Shown: one piece after another, positions 37,691 through 48,156 of the stretch | How positions within the stretch are numbered: position 1 is the stretch's first letter | Layout of the letters: each line of letters starts with the position of its first letter | NCBI RefSeq assembly: GCF_900100185.1 | Contig: NZ_FNEN01000001.1 | Coordinates: forward strand, 62,001-126,000 | Origin: Natribacillus halophilus | GTDB taxonomy: Bacteria > Bacillota > Bacilli > Bacillales > Marinococcaceae | Direction: 5' to 3' | Length of the DNA stretch: 64,000 nucleotides | Made by a program: the position numbers and the translations under genes | Notes under the pieces: model-generated | Seen by the model: only the letters and a program-made list of their open reading frames with translations | Databases searched by the model: none | What the model was told of the DNA's origin: nothing

Positions 37691-37785
37691 TAAAGAAAAC
37701 TTGGCTTATCGCCAAGCCTTTAAGGCGATAAGCCTTAGTTGCACTTATGCAGGATAAGAAAGTGGTCTATACTTTCTTACCTGCT
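37691..37785 (+). repeat. Intergenic two-hairpin repeat, copy 7 (long form)
   Basis: Nearly identical to copies 3 and 6: both hairpins complete, ending CCTGC. It lies between the gltD stop and its probable terminator. Confidence 0.9.
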
Positions 37786-37802
37786 GAAAAAGGCTCCTGA
37801 CC

Positions 37803-39290
37803 TTAAGGCAAAATCGTGGAACCTGTTAAATAACGGTCACATTCCCTTGCCGCTTCTCGTCCTTCATGGATCGCCCAAACGACGAGGCTTTGCCCTCTAC
37901 GGTTATCCCCGGCCGCAAAGACGCCTTCCCGGCTTGTCGCATAGTCCCCATACTCAGCGGATACCGTTCCGTGTTTCGTCGTTGTAAGGCCCATTTGTTC
38001 AAGCAAATCTCTTTCCGGTCCGGTGAAACCGATGGCGAGTAAAACGAGGTCGGCTTCCCAAACGCGCTCGGTTTCCGGAATTGGTTTTCTCACCTTTTTG
38101 CCATCTTCATAAACCGTATCTGCCTGCATGGCTTTTATGCCCGTGAGATTTCCCGCCCCATCGCTGATAAATTCGGTCGTCAGCCATTGATAAGCACGCG
38201 GGTCTTCACCGTAAACGGCTTCAGCTTCCTTTTGCCCCTCTTCCTGTTTATAAGTCATGGGAAATAACGGCCACGGATTGTCCTCCGTGCGTTCCTCCCC
38301 TTTTTCGGTATTAATGTCGAATTGCGTGATCGATTTCGCCCCGTGGCGGACAGACGTCGTAATGCAGTCAACGCCTGTGTCTCCGCCTCCGATCACGACA
38401 ACGTGTTTCCCTTCGGCAGAAATGTAGTCATCGTTACGGAGGTTATGATTGAGCAACGCTTTCGTATTCTGCGTCAAAAAGTTCATGGCATATTCGATCC
38501 CGCTTAGGTTATGACCGGGAACGTCTTCCACGTCTCTCGGGACCTGGGCGCCCGTACAAAGCACAACGCCGTCAACGTGTGTCCGCAATTCGTCCCACGT
38601 CATCGTCGTCCCGATCTCAACGCCCGTTTTAAATGTAACCCCTTCTTCTTCCAGCAGACGAACCCGCCGCAGCACCGTCTCATAAGGCAATTTCACGTCA
38701 GGAATGCCATACGTGAGTAACCCCCCGACGCGGTCTTCTTTTTCGTACACAATGACCTCGTGACCCGCTCGGTTTAACTGGGCAGCGGCAGCTAAACCGG
38801 CCGGGCCCGAACCGATGACCGCCACCTTTTTTCCGGTACGGTGAAGAGGTTGTTTGGCAGTGATCCAGCCTTCACGAAAGCCTTTTTCAACGATTTGCAG
38901 TTCAATCGATTTAATCGTCACCGGTTCAGCGTCAATGGCGACTGTGCACGATCCTTCACAGGGCGCGGGGCAGACTCTTCCGGTGAATTCAGGAAAGTTA
39001 TTCGTTTTGTGCAACCGCTGCAGGGCTTCTTTCCATTGGCCTCGATAAACGAGGTCGTTCCATTCCGGAATGAGGTTATAAACCGGACAGCCGATCTCAT
39101 CCGAGCCGGGCATGTTCGTTCCTGCCTGGCAAAAAGGAATGCCACAATCCATACAGCGCGCTGCCTGTTCCTCAACCTCTTCCTCGGGAGGGGTTAGTTG
39201 ATATTCACCCCAATCTTTCACTCTTTCCTCAGGATCTCTTTTGGGAGGATTTTTACGTGCAATGTCCATAAACCCGGTTGGATGACCCAT
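37803..39290 (-). CDS. gltD: Glutamate synthase small subunit
   Basis: NADPH-binding FAD/Fe-S subunit of GOGAT, 495 aa. Cysteines for two 4Fe-4S clusters are near the N-terminus ([25 protein letters not shown]). The FAD motif is [10 protein letters not shown] and the NADPH motif GGGDTGVDC. The C-terminus carries [17 protein letters not shown]. It supplies electrons to GltB for glutamate formation from glutamine and 2-oxoglutarate. Starts 27 bp after the gltB stop. Confidence 0.97.
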   Translation of the reverse strand: MGHPTGFMDIARKNPPKRDPEERVKDWGEYQLTPPEEEVEEQAARCMDCGIPFCQAGTNMPGSDEIGCPVYNLIPEWNDLVYRGQWKEALQRLHKTNNFPEFTGRVCPAPCEGSCTVAIDAEPVTIKSIELQIVEKGFREGWITAKQPLHRTGKKVAVIGSGPAGLAAAAQLNRAGHEVIVYEKEDRVGGLLTYGIPDVKLPYETVLRRVRLLEEEGVTFKTGVEIGTTMTWDELRTHVDGVVLCTGAQVPRDVEDVPGHNLSGIEYAMNFLTQNTKALLNHNLRNDDYISAEGKHVVVIGGGDTGVDCITTSVRHGAKSITQFDINTEKGEERTEDNPWPLFPMTYKQEEGQKEAEAVYGEDPRAYQWLTTEFISDGAGNLTGIKAMQADTVYEDGKKVRKPIPETERVWEADLVLLAIGFTGPERDLLEQMGLTTTKHGTVSAEYGDYATSREGVFAAGDNRRGQSLVVWAIHEGREAARECDRYLTGSTILP

Positions 39291-39317
39291 CGGTTTCCCT
39301 CCTTTTTACTCGCCAGT

Positions 39318-42300
39318 TTAGACGGGTTCTTTTTGCTTACCTTTTTCAAACGCAGCCATCACTGCTTCGTCCTCAGGAAGCCCTTCTGCCATCGATGCCT
39401 CAATCGCCTGTAACATTTTCCGGTAGTCCGTCGGAATGACTTTGACGAATTGGGTGACAGCCGTTGGCCAGTCGGCCAATATCCGGGTCCCCAGTGAACT
39501 ATTGGTATATTCGACATGTTGTTCGATGAGCGTTTGTAGCTCTTTGGCATCTTCGTCACTGAGCTTATCAATCTCGACCAATGCCTGATTGCAATGGTGC
39601 TCAAAGGTATGGTTCGGATTATAAACATAGGCGATGCCACCCGACATTCCCGCGGCAAAGTTCTTGCCGGTCGTGCCCAGGACAACGACACGGCCGCCGG
39701 TCATATATTCAAGGGCATGATCGCCCACTCCTTCGACAACGACATTCGCGCCACTGTTTCGCACGCCAAAACGTTCGCCGGCGATGCCGGAAATATAGGC
39801 CTCACCGGAGGTGGCCCCGTAAAAGGCCGTGTTCCCGACGATGATATTATCCTCGGCAGCGAGCGGAGTGTCAGGGTGAGGCGCTGCGATGATTTTACCG
39901 CCGGAAAGCCCTTTTCCGATATAATCATTGGCATCCCCAATTAAGCGCAGCGTCATCCCGTTCGGGATAAAAGCGCCAAAGCTTTGGCCCGCCGAGCCGG
40001 TAAACGTGAGGTCAATCATGTCTTCGGGCAACCCGTCCGGTCCGCATTTTTTGGAAATCGTACTTCCCACCACGGTACCAACGGCGCGGTTGATACTCCA
40101 AACCTTGAAGGATTCCCGTACAGGCCGTCGTTTGTCAATGGCTGGTCGGCATTCGTCCAGCAATACTTCAACGTCCAGGGACTCAGCAACCAAATGTTGT
40201 TGCTGACCGCCTCCGACGTGAGCGGTTTGCTCGTCAGCGTTCGGCCGATATAGAAGCGGCTCTACATTCACTTGTCTGGCTTTCGGATTTTTAATGTCTG
40301 CTTTCTGCTGCAACAGATCCGTACGCCCGATCATATCGTCGATTCTTTTAAACCCGAGCTCTGCCATAAGCTCGCGCATTTCTTCCGCGATAAAGGTCAT
40401 AAAGCGGACGACCTGCTCCGCAGACCCGGGAAATTTCTTTCTCAGTTCCGGGTTTTGCGTTGCGATGCCGACCGGGCACGTGTCCATGTGACACACGCGC
40501 ATCATGACACAGCCGATGACGACGAGAGGCGCCGTTGAAAACGCATATTCTTCGGCTCCGAATAGCGTCGCAAAGATGACATCCTTACCCGTCATTAATT
40601 TGCCATCGGTTTCCAGCCGGATCCGCTCTCTTAAGCCATTCATGACCAGCGTTTGGTGGGTATCGGCAAGCCCGATCTCCCACGGTAAGCCGGTATGCTT
40701 GATCGAGGTGCGGGCGGCTGCCCCGGTGCCACCGTCATAGCCGCTGATGACGATGCCGTCGGCACGCCCTTTGGCAACCCCCGCGGCAATCGTGCCGACA
40801 CCTGTGCCCGATACGAGTTTGACGCTAATCGCCGCATCCGGATTCGCGTGTTTTAAATCGTGAATGAGCTGCGCCAAATCCTCAATGGAATAAATATCAT
40901 GATGAGGGGGTGGAGAAATTAAACCGACGCCTGCGGTTGTGCCACGCACACTCGCGATCCACGGGTAGACTTTCCCGCCCGGGAGTTGTCCGCCTTCCCC
41001 GGGCTTAGCCCCCTGGGCAATCTTGATCTGGATTTCATCGGCATTCACGAGATAATGACTCGTGACGCCAAACCTCCCCGAAGCCACTTGTTTAATGGCG
41101 CTGCGGCGCAAATCGCCATTCTCATCTCGCGTAAAACGGTCGGGGTCTTCCCCGCCCTCGCCTGTGTTGGATCGTCCGCCAATCCGGTTCATGGCGATCG
41201 CTAACGCTTCATGGGCTTCTTTGGAGATGGAGCCAAAAGACATGGCGCCTGTCTTAAACCGTTTAAAAATCTCTTCGACCGATTCGACGTCTTCAAGAGG
41301 GACGGATGGGCGGTCTTTCTTCAGAGTAAGTAGCCCTCGCAACGTCGTTTGCCGGTCATTTTGCTCATCGATGGCGCGGCTGTAATGTTTGAACATGTCT
41401 TTATCATTCGTTCGGCAGGCTTGCTGCAACATATGAATCGTATGGGGGTTATATTGATGTTCTTCCCCACCGCGTCGCCATTGCTGGTCGTCTCCCGCCT
41501 CAAGCGACAGTTCATCATAGTAGAGCAGCTCATACGCTTTTTGATGGCGCTCGAGCGATTCACGGGCGATCATCTCTAAACCAATACCGCCGATGCGGGA
41601 TTCTGTCCAGGTGAAATGGCGATCGATAACATTTTCATCGATACCGACCGCTTCAAAAATTTGTGCGCCCCGGTAACTTTGAATCGTGGAAATGCCCATT
41701 TTGGAGAGAACTTTCATTATGCCCTTGGTGGCCGTTTTAATATAGCGCTCAACCGCCTCCACATAGGAATAGGACGAGAGCTCCCCGTTTTTAATCAGAT
41801 CGGCAAAGGTGGCAAACACGAGATAAGGATTAATCGCTTCCGCCCCGTACCCGAGCAATAAAGCCAGATGATGGACTTCCCGCGGTTCCCCGGATTCCAC
41901 GAGTAGGCTGACGCGCGTGCGGGTGCCCTTGCGGATCAAATGGTGATGCAAACTTGACACCGCCAACAAGGTGGGCAGCGGTGCCCAAGCGGAAGAAACA
42001 TCACGGTCACTGAGCACCAGTAGCGTCGAACCGTCGGCAATCGCTTCGTCGGCCTTGGCGAATAGCGTTTCCAGGGCGGCGTCTATCCCTGCCGCGCCAT
42101 CGGCAACGGGAAATACCATCGGTAATATCGAAGCATGAAGGCCGTCCGCATCACAAATGCGCAGTTTTGCCATTTCCTCATTGTTTAAAATCGGTGTCTG
42201 CAAATAAATATGGCGGGCATTTTCCGGTCCAGGGTGCAGGAGGTCTCCTTCGCGTCCAATGGTCGTACCGACAGCCGTCACCGTTTCTTCACGGATAACA

Positions 42301-43892
42301 TCGACCGGCGGATTCGTCACCTGGGCAAATTGCTGTTTAAAATAGTTATACAAAAGCTGCGGTTTTTCAGCGAGTACAGCTAAAGGATTGTCATAACCCA
42401 TCGATCCCACCGGATCGGTACCCTCTTCAACCATCGGCAATATTTGTTTTGCAATTTCTTCGATGGTATAGCCGTACACAGACTGCTGCAGTCTGATGGG
42501 CTCCCCGTCTTCAACACCGGGAGCGTCAGGATTTTCCCGAATATCCTCAAGCGTGAGCATTTGCTCATTGACCCATTGCTCGTAAGGCTCCTCATGGACA
42601 ATGTCCGCTTTTACTTCCTCGTCCGGAAGGATACGCCCTTCTTCAGGGTCAACCAGTAACATCTGTCCGGGCTGCAAACGGCTTTTTTGCACGATTTTTT
42701 CGGGCGCCACCGGTAAAACACCGACTTCCGACGACATGACGACAATGTCATCTTCGGTCACGATATATCGCGAAGGGCGCAAGCCATTCCGGTCCAAACT
42801 GGCCCCTACCTGATTGCCATCGGTAAAGACGATCGCTGTCGGCCCGTCCCACGGCTCCATCAAACAACTATGAAACTGATAAAAAGACCGTTTGACCTCA
42901 TCCATGTTATGAGCATTTTGCCACGGTTCGGGGATCATCATCATCGCTGCATGCGCCATGGAACGCCCCGATAACGTCAGGAATTCAAACGCATTATCAA
43001 AGATAGCGGAATCACTGCCGTTGCCGTCAATAATCGGCTTTACCTTTTCCAAATCATCCCCGAAGGCCCGTGAACGGAACACAGACTCCCGGGCATGCAT
43101 CCAGTTCACATTTCCCTTAATCGTGTTGATCTCCCCGTTGTGCATCAAATAACGGTTCGGATGCGCCCGTTCCCAACTCGGGAACGTATTCGTGCTGAAT
43201 CGGGAATGAACGAGAGCGATCGTGCTCTTGAATTGTTTATCTTGCAAATCGACGTAAAACTGGCCGAGCTGTTCCGTCGTCAGCATCCCTTTATATACGA
43301 TGGTTTGCGTTGACAAGCTCGCAAAATAAAACGGCTGTGCCTCATCAAGCCACGTACGCACTTCTTTTTCCGCGCGTTTTCGAATCACATATAATTTTCT
43401 TTCCAGTTCCCTATCGCGCTTTTCGCCCGCTTGAATGAACACCTGTTCAATATACGGCTTGGCCCCGAGAGCAATCGCACCGATGCCCTCTTCTTTTACG
43501 GGAACACTTCTGAATCCGATCGTTTGCGCGCCTTCTTCCGCGCAAATATTCGAAATCTCCGCTTTACAAGCGATCCGCTCGTCCTCGTCCATAGGTAAAA
43601 ACAACATGCCGACGCCGTATTCACCTGCAGCAGGAAGTGAAAACCCTTGTTTTTGCGCCTCCTCCGCAAAAAATTCATGGGGAATTTGCAAAAGGATGCC
43701 GGCCCCATCACCGGAATTGGCTTCCGCGCCTGCCCCGCCCCGGTGCTCCAGGTTGCACAGCAAATCCAGGGCACTTCTCACAATCGTATAGGAAGGCACC
43801 CCTTTCATATTCGCTAGAAATCCGATGCCGCAATTGTCATGTTCGAAATTCGCCCGATAGAGACCGGCGTTCTTTCCATCTTGATTCAGCAT
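39318..43892 (-). CDS. gltB: Glutamate synthase large subunit
   Basis: 1524 aa, normal length. Type II glutaminase domain with nucleophile Cys21 (HDNCGIGF), so a 20-residue propeptide is removed. Then the central domain and the FMN synthase domain (SGYDGGTGAAARTS). The 3Fe-4S cysteines are in CVMMRVCHMDTCPVG, and the C-terminal part is the GxG-repeat beta-helix. GAGGTG lies 7 bp before the ATG. In Bacillus subtilis the orthologue is called gltA. No gltC regulator gene is adjacent. Confidence 0.97.
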   Translation of the reverse strand: MLNQDGKNAGLYRANFEHDNCGIGFLANMKGVPSYTIVRSALDLLCNLEHRGGAGAEANSGDGAGILLQIPHEFFAEEAQKQGFSLPAAGEYGVGMLFLPMDEDERIACKAEISNICAEEGAQTIGFRSVPVKEEGIGAIALGAKPYIEQVFIQAGEKRDRELERKLYVIRKRAEKEVRTWLDEAQPFYFASLSTQTIVYKGMLTTEQLGQFYVDLQDKQFKSTIALVHSRFSTNTFPSWERAHPNRYLMHNGEINTIKGNVNWMHARESVFRSRAFGDDLEKVKPIIDGNGSDSAIFDNAFEFLTLSGRSMAHAAMMMIPEPWQNAHNMDEVKRSFYQFHSCLMEPWDGPTAIVFTDGNQVGASLDRNGLRPSRYIVTEDDIVVMSSEVGVLPVAPEKIVQKSRLQPGQMLLVDPEEGRILPDEEVKADIVHEEPYEQWVNEQMLTLEDIRENPDAPGVEDGEPIRLQQSVYGYTIEEIAKQILPMVEEGTDPVGSMGYDNPLAVLAEKPQLLYNYFKQQFAQVTNPPVDVIREETVTAVGTTIGREGDLLHPGPENARHIYLQTPILNNEEMAKLRICDADGLHASILPMVFPVADGAAGIDAALETLFAKADEAIADGSTLLVLSDRDVSSAWAPLPTLLAVSSLHHHLIRKGTRTRVSLLVESGEPREVHHLALLLGYGAEAINPYLVFATFADLIKNGELSSYSYVEAVERYIKTATKGIMKVLSKMGISTIQSYRGAQIFEAVGIDENVIDRHFTWTESRIGGIGLEMIARESLERHQKAYELLYYDELSLEAGDDQQWRRGGEEHQYNPHTIHMLQQACRTNDKDMFKHYSRAIDEQNDRQTTLRGLLTLKKDRPSVPLEDVESVEEIFKRFKTGAMSFGSISKEAHEALAIAMNRIGGRSNTGEGGEDPDRFTRDENGDLRRSAIKQVASGRFGVTSHYLVNADEIQIKIAQGAKPGEGGQLPGGKVYPWIASVRGTTAGVGLISPPPHHDIYSIEDLAQLIHDLKHANPDAAISVKLVSGTGVGTIAAGVAKGRADGIVISGYDGGTGAAARTSIKHTGLPWEIGLADTHQTLVMNGLRERIRLETDGKLMTGKDVIFATLFGAEEYAFSTAPLVVIGCVMMRVCHMDTCPVGIATQNPELRKKFPGSAEQVVRFMTFIAEEMRELMAELGFKRIDDMIGRTDLLQQKADIKNPKARQVNVEPLLYRPNADEQTAHVGGGQQQHLVAESLDVEVLLDECRPAIDKRRPVRESFKVWSINRAVGTVVGSTISKKCGPDGLPEDMIDLTFTGSAGQSFGAFIPNGMTLRLIGDANDYIGKGLSGGKIIAAPHPDTPLAAEDNIIVGNTAFYGATSGEAYISGIAGERFGVRNSGANVVVEGVGDHALEYMTGGRVVVLGTTGKNFAAGMSGGIAYVYNPNHTFEHHCNQALVEIDKLSDEDAKELQTLIEQHVEYTNSSLGTRILADWPTAVTQFVKVIPTDYRKMLQAIEASMAEGLPEDEAVMAAFEKGKQKEPV

Positions 43893-43926
43893 GTGTTTTC
43901 ACCTCTTCCCATTTGTGGTGAAACTG

Positions 43927-43955
43927 ATTTTATCACTTATCTGAACCTTCGGCAA
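43927..43955 (-). promoter_or_regulatory. Sigma-A promoter of gltB-gltD
   Basis: Minus strand: TTGCCG (43950-43955) and TAAAAT (43927-43932), 17-bp spacing, 35 bp before the gltB start codon. Confidence 0.65.
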
Positions 43956-43981
43956 TCTTTTATTTTTTTCCTCAGAACTGT

Positions 43982-43995
43982 TGAAAGCGCTTTAT
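43982..43995. promoter_or_regulatory. CRE-like palindrome upstream of gltB
   Basis: TGAAAGCGCTTTAT matches the CcpA box except in its last two bases. It lies about 27 bp upstream of the gltB -35 box, so it could link glutamate synthesis to carbon supply. Consensus match only. Confidence 0.4.
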
Positions 43996-44130
43996 GGTGC
44001 GGGGTATGAGGAATCTCCGATATAAATATTTTTTGTCTAAACGAGCACTCATTCGCTGATGACGACGAATAGTTATTAAAATGATATAATGGATATAGCT
44101 TATGGTACGTGAAAGGGGAGAAGTTACGAC

Positions 44131-45195
44131 ATGGCTGAGAAGCAAAACAGTGAAAACCAAGATATCCAGACCCAGCTCCCTGAAGAAGACAAGGAGCGAG
44201 CAGGTGAAGCTGCGAAAAGCTATATGGAGAAATTTCGCGAAAGCGATGACGCGACAACATTGGTTAATGAACTGGGAGACTTGGGTGAACACGAACAAAA
44301 ACAAGCCGGCGAATCGCTGGAAGCACTGAAACGGCCCGTCGGCGAGATGTTGGAGCAGGAAAATAATGAACTCCCGGATCGTTTATATGACCTGCGCGAA
44401 AAAGTCGCCAGCCTTGAACCCGAACATTTAAAAGAAGGGCGCCTGCAAAAAGCGCTCAATAAATTGATCGGCCGCAATCCGGTGGAGCAATACGCGAAGA
44501 AATACAAAACCGTGGAAGGCCAGGTAGAAAACATTATCGAATCACTGCTGGCCGGCAAAGATAAACTGCAAGCCGATAATCTCATGCTTGATCAATTGCG
44601 GGAGACGGCCAACGCCCGCATTCAAAATCTGGAACAACAAATAGAGACCGGTAAACAGTTAAACGACATGCTGGAAGCGGAAATGACCGCCGAAGAGTGG
44701 CGCGATAACCCGGCCCCCTTACAAAAGGGGCAACAGAAAGTCGTCACCCGCATCCAGAACATGTCGCAAGCGGTTATGGTGCTGCAACAATCCCTCGCTT
44801 CCGTCGACCTTATCAAGGATAATAATGAAAAACTGGAGGAAGCGATTTTTAACGCGATCACGATGACGAAAAACGTCATCACGGTGACCGCCTCCATTCA
44901 ACTTGCCCTCGGAAACCAGAAAAATGTCATTGACGCGGTGCAGAATGTCAACCAGGCGACCGAGGACATGATTCTAAGCAACGCAAAAACACTGCGCAGC
45001 AATACGGAAGAGACGTTAAAAACTTTGGAAGAACCCGCCGTCGCTATCGAGTCATTTCGTCAGGCTTATGAAGATGTACAGGCCGCGATTGATATTACGG
45101 AACAGTCCAATGAACGGATTGTCAAATCAGGCAAAAATTTCATTGCCGAACTGGACAGATTGAACCAGGACGTGCGGGCGAAATTACCGGAATAA
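44131..45195 (+). CDS. telA: Toxic anion resistance protein TelA family
   Basis: 354 aa, all-helical coiled-coil protein, soluble. Typical TelA segments: NPVEQYAKKYKTVEGQVENI, DNLMLDQLRE, VVTRIQNMSQAVMVLQQSL, ITMTKNVITVTASIQLALGNQK. The family is linked to tellurite and other envelope stresses; the molecular role is not established. TATAAT at 44085-44090 may be the -10. The gene begins an operon with the next gene after 14 bp. Confidence 0.92.
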   Translation: MAEKQNSENQDIQTQLPEEDKERAGEAAKSYMEKFRESDDATTLVNELGDLGEHEQKQAGESLEALKRPVGEMLEQENNELPDRLYDLREKVASLEPEHLKEGRLQKALNKLIGRNPVEQYAKKYKTVEGQVENIIESLLAGKDKLQADNLMLDQLRETANARIQNLEQQIETGKQLNDMLEAEMTAEEWRDNPAPLQKGQQKVVTRIQNMSQAVMVLQQSLASVDLIKDNNEKLEEAIFNAITMTKNVITVTASIQLALGNQKNVIDAVQNVNQATEDMILSNAKTLRSNTEETLKTLEEPAVAIESFRQAYEDVQAAIDITEQSNERIVKSGKNFIAELDRLNQDVRAKLPE

Positions 45196-45209
45196 GCAAA
45201 AAGGTGTTG

Positions 45210-46121
45210 ATGGCGGTGAAAGATTGGTTGGGAACTTCCTTTCATGAATTTTTTTTACCGGAACGTATCAGGGCGGTTGATGATCATATCTTTTCGGATC
45301 CCAACGGCCTTTCGCTCATTAAGGAAAGTGAAGCCGTGATTGATAAAATCATCACCCACGTCCTAGAAAAAGGGCCGGTGAAAGGGACACAAGTCTATAA
45401 AAAAAATGGGCGAACGTTCAAGTTGCGTCTGAAAGTCAGCCAAAAACGCTTAAAGTTGATGAGTTTTGATACCCATCTTTCTCCTTCTGCCATAAAGAAG
45501 CGCATCGTGATCACGTTCGCCCGTCAACAAACCCAGAAACCGACGAAAAAGCTGCTGAAAGAAGGCCTCGTCTATTACATGAAAAATGGAAAATCACATG
45601 TACGCAACATTCAAAAATCACCATTTTTTCACGGCGTCATTGAAAAACTCATCCAATTGGACGGGGCGCTGGATGGACACGCCCCCGCGACGGCTACGGG
45701 AACAGCCTCGACAACGGAAGACTTGTCACCGAGCGAAGACGAACAGCAAGAACAATCCCGGTATGATACAGCAGTCAGAAACCTTTACCGGCAAGATGCT
45801 GACCTCCCGCAAGCGCTCTCCAATCGTTTACACAAACTTTTGGAAGAAATAAATGCCCTTACGCCCTCGCTGCATCTTTTGGCTATCGAGGACCGGCACC
45901 AGGTGAAACGTATGATCGATGAAGATATCCCTGATCTTTTGGACGCCTACCGGGACTTGGATGAAGACGATCAAACGGAACAAATGTCGCGCGTTTATGA
46001 AGCCTTAACGAAAATGGAACTCAACTTACAACATGTACAGGAACAGGAAAACCGGGTCAAAACCGATCGCTTTGAATACTTGCTGAAATTAAATGAAAAA
46101 CGCTATCCGAATAAAGATTAA
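45210..46121 (+). CDS. TelA-operon protein, XpaC-like C-terminus
   Basis: 303 aa from the ATG at 45210 (AAGG 5 bp upstream); in-frame GTG and TTG just before it are inside the site. The N-terminal third is basic (VYKKNGRTFKLRLKVSQKR). A low-complexity Thr/Ala/Ser/Glu linker follows at about 155-185. The C-terminal helical part (LLAIEDRHQVKRMIDEDIPDLLDAYRD) resembles the end of XpaC-type proteins that accompany TelA in Bacillus. I give the XpaC link modest weight. Function unknown. Confidence 0.6.
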   Translation: MAVKDWLGTSFHEFFLPERIRAVDDHIFSDPNGLSLIKESEAVIDKIITHVLEKGPVKGTQVYKKNGRTFKLRLKVSQKRLKLMSFDTHLSPSAIKKRIVITFARQQTQKPTKKLLKEGLVYYMKNGKSHVRNIQKSPFFHGVIEKLIQLDGALDGHAPATATGTASTTEDLSPSEDEQQEQSRYDTAVRNLYRQDADLPQALSNRLHKLLEEINALTPSLHLLAIEDRHQVKRMIDEDIPDLLDAYRDLDEDDQTEQMSRVYEALTKMELNLQHVQEQENRVKTDRFEYLLKLNEKRYPNKD

Positions 46122-46149
46122 TGTTCGTTCAGGAAAGGTGGACGCTTAA

Positions 46150-47085
46150 GTGCAGGCAAAGATTGAAAAGCTCGCTTCCAGAACGTATGTGATTGACGGC
46201 TATGACCTGAACTTACCGGAACGAACGGGGATTTACGTTCTCGATGAAGAAGAATTAACGATCATTGAAACCGGCCCCAGCCCTTCTTACCCGCAAATTA
46301 AAAACGGATTGGAGCAATTGGGCAAGTCACTGGCCGATATCCAGCACATTATCGTTACCCATATTCACCTCGATCACGCCGGCGGCTGCGGGCAGCTCGT
46401 CAAGGACACCCCTGAGGCATCCGTTCATGTTCATCCCCGGGGCAAAAAACATCTCGTTGAGCCCGAAAAGCTGGTGAAAGGCGCGAAAGCTGTGTATGGC
46501 TCCAACTTTTCCGATTTGTTCGATCCCGTTTTTCCCGTTCCCGAAGAGCGGATAAACGTGTGCGAAGATGGTGACCGCCTCCCCGTTGGAAAAAACCGCA
46601 CGCTCACGTTTTATGATACGCCCGGGCACGCGGTTCATCATATGTCAATTTTTGATGATCATACGCAGGGAGTATTTACGGGGGATACGGTCGGCATTTT
46701 TTACCGGGGGATTCATTCCACTGCCCCGCTCGTGTTGCCATCGACCTCGCCCTCCCAATATGACACCGCGAGCATGAAGACGTCCCACAAACGGATCGAA
46801 GCGTTAAAACCGAACGTCATTTACTTTGGCCATTTTGGCGCCAGTGACCAAATTTCCAACATTTTTCAATCGACGGCCACGTGGTTAGAGAGATGGATAA
46901 AAATTACACGGGAAGTAGCAGATGAACAGGGTTCGAGTGGCCTATTAAGCGAACGACTATTGCAGTCCGTTATCGATATTCACGGCGAAAAGGCCGATGA
47001 TAGTCCGGCCTGGAAAGCGCTGAAAATGGATTGCCACGTCTCGGCACTCGGATTATACCAGGCTCATGAAAAAGGTAGACTTTGA
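46150..47085 (+). CDS. Metallo-beta-lactamase-fold hydrolase
   Basis: 311 aa. Zinc-binding motif THIHLDHAGG, later His in TPGHAVHHMS, Asp in FTGDTVG, His in FGHFGAS. This is a complete dimetal site. It resembles glyoxalase II-like and YqgX-type hydrolases, but the substrate cannot be said. GTG start at 46150 with AAAGGTGG about 8 bp upstream. 28 bp after the TelA partner gene, so it may be the third gene of that operon. Confidence 0.85.
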   Translation: MQAKIEKLASRTYVIDGYDLNLPERTGIYVLDEEELTIIETGPSPSYPQIKNGLEQLGKSLADIQHIIVTHIHLDHAGGCGQLVKDTPEASVHVHPRGKKHLVEPEKLVKGAKAVYGSNFSDLFDPVFPVPEERINVCEDGDRLPVGKNRTLTFYDTPGHAVHHMSIFDDHTQGVFTGDTVGIFYRGIHSTAPLVLPSTSPSQYDTASMKTSHKRIEALKPNVIYFGHFGASDQISNIFQSTATWLERWIKITREVADEQGSSGLLSERLLQSVIDIHGEKADDSPAWKALKMDCHVSALGLYQAHEKGRL

Positions 47086-47162
47086 GAGAACCATCATTGA
47101 TTGCTGATAACGATGATTCCTTTTATAATAGAGACAGGTTATTGACAAAGTGAGGGTCCTCC

Positions 47163-48122
47163 ATGAACCGCAAAGAAGCAATCGAAAATAAAGGGCACAC
47201 CGTATTGGTCGACAGCCATCCCGACTGTGTCTGTTACGGAGTATTAACGGATATCGATACACCGGAAAATAAAATTTGGCAGGGAACGGTTAAAATCAAT
47301 GGCATCCACACTGTAAACACGGCGCGTATAGCTTCTCATCCTCCCTACCAGGAAGGGGAAGAAGTTACAGTATCAGGCACAAAAATACGGCCGTTCACAG
47401 GAAAAACCACGCATTCATACCGCGCTTCCCTTCTAAACGCCATTCAGGTCCTGGAAAAAGAAACGAACGGATCGATCAAGGAACTGGAAGAAGAAAAACA
47501 ACAATTACAGGAACTGCGCGTGGATCTTGGCAATAAACGCGGAAAAGCGGAAGATCCTTTCCTGTATTTTCATTTAACGGAAGAATACAAGGAAATTATT
47601 TTACAGGAACAATCGTATGACGAAAAGATGTCTTTGGAAGGCTGTCCATTTGAAATGGACTGGTTCGACACCAAGGCCAATCGCTGGACGAAGGTGATGC
47701 ATGAAAATCAGTGGGTATTTAAAACGGCAACAGGCAAACGTATTCGCTTGCAGCCTAAAGATACCATTCGCATTCATAAAGAACAGTTTGAGCCTTTTCA
47801 AATCCTCCTCAATGAACTGGAATCCCCTTCCAAGCAATCGTTGGCGCGGTTGATGCATTACTATGGGTTTCAGCGCAAACACATGGTACAATGTCACAAT
47901 ACGCTGTTAAGACAACTGCTGGAAGCCGAAGAAGACCGTCAATTCAGCGGTGTGAATTTCATCATCTGCCAAAAAAACGAGTCATTTCTCATGATTCAAC
48001 ATCGCTATGAACGTAAGCTCCATAGTGATCGGGATGATTATGTCTATGACCGTTTTGAATGCACTTCTGACCTCAATGAACGGCAAGTGATCACGTATAC
48101 AAACATGCAAACATCGCAATAA
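47163..48122 (+). CDS. Uncharacterised protein, DUF2777-like
   Basis: 319 aa. The N-terminal 90 residues (NRKEAIENKGHTVLVDS, KIWQGTVKINGIHTVNT) recall DUF2777 of Bacillus. The rest has a helical segment (about 90-125) and a Trp/His-rich C-terminal part. No membrane segment. GAGG lies 7 bp before the ATG. It stands alone and converges on ydbT, with which it shares a terminator. Function unknown. Confidence 0.6.
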   Translation: MNRKEAIENKGHTVLVDSHPDCVCYGVLTDIDTPENKIWQGTVKINGIHTVNTARIASHPPYQEGEEVTVSGTKIRPFTGKTTHSYRASLLNAIQVLEKETNGSIKELEEEKQQLQELRVDLGNKRGKAEDPFLYFHLTEEYKEIILQEQSYDEKMSLEGCPFEMDWFDTKANRWTKVMHENQWVFKTATGKRIRLQPKDTIRIHKEQFEPFQILLNELESPSKQSLARLMHYYGFQRKHMVQCHNTLLRQLLEAEEDRQFSGVNFIICQKNESFLMIQHRYERKLHSDRDDYVYDRFECTSDLNERQVITYTNMQTSQ

Positions 48123-48127
48123 CCATA

Positions 48128-48156
48128 GAAAAATCCCCTTATATCGGGGATTTTTC
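48128..48156. terminator. Bidirectional terminator overlapping the ydbT 3' end
   Basis: 11-bp stem GAAAAATCCCC (48128-48138) / GGGGATTTTTC (48146-48156). The right arm is also the last codons of ydbT (EKSP), and the ydbT stop lies in the loop. Confidence 0.8.
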
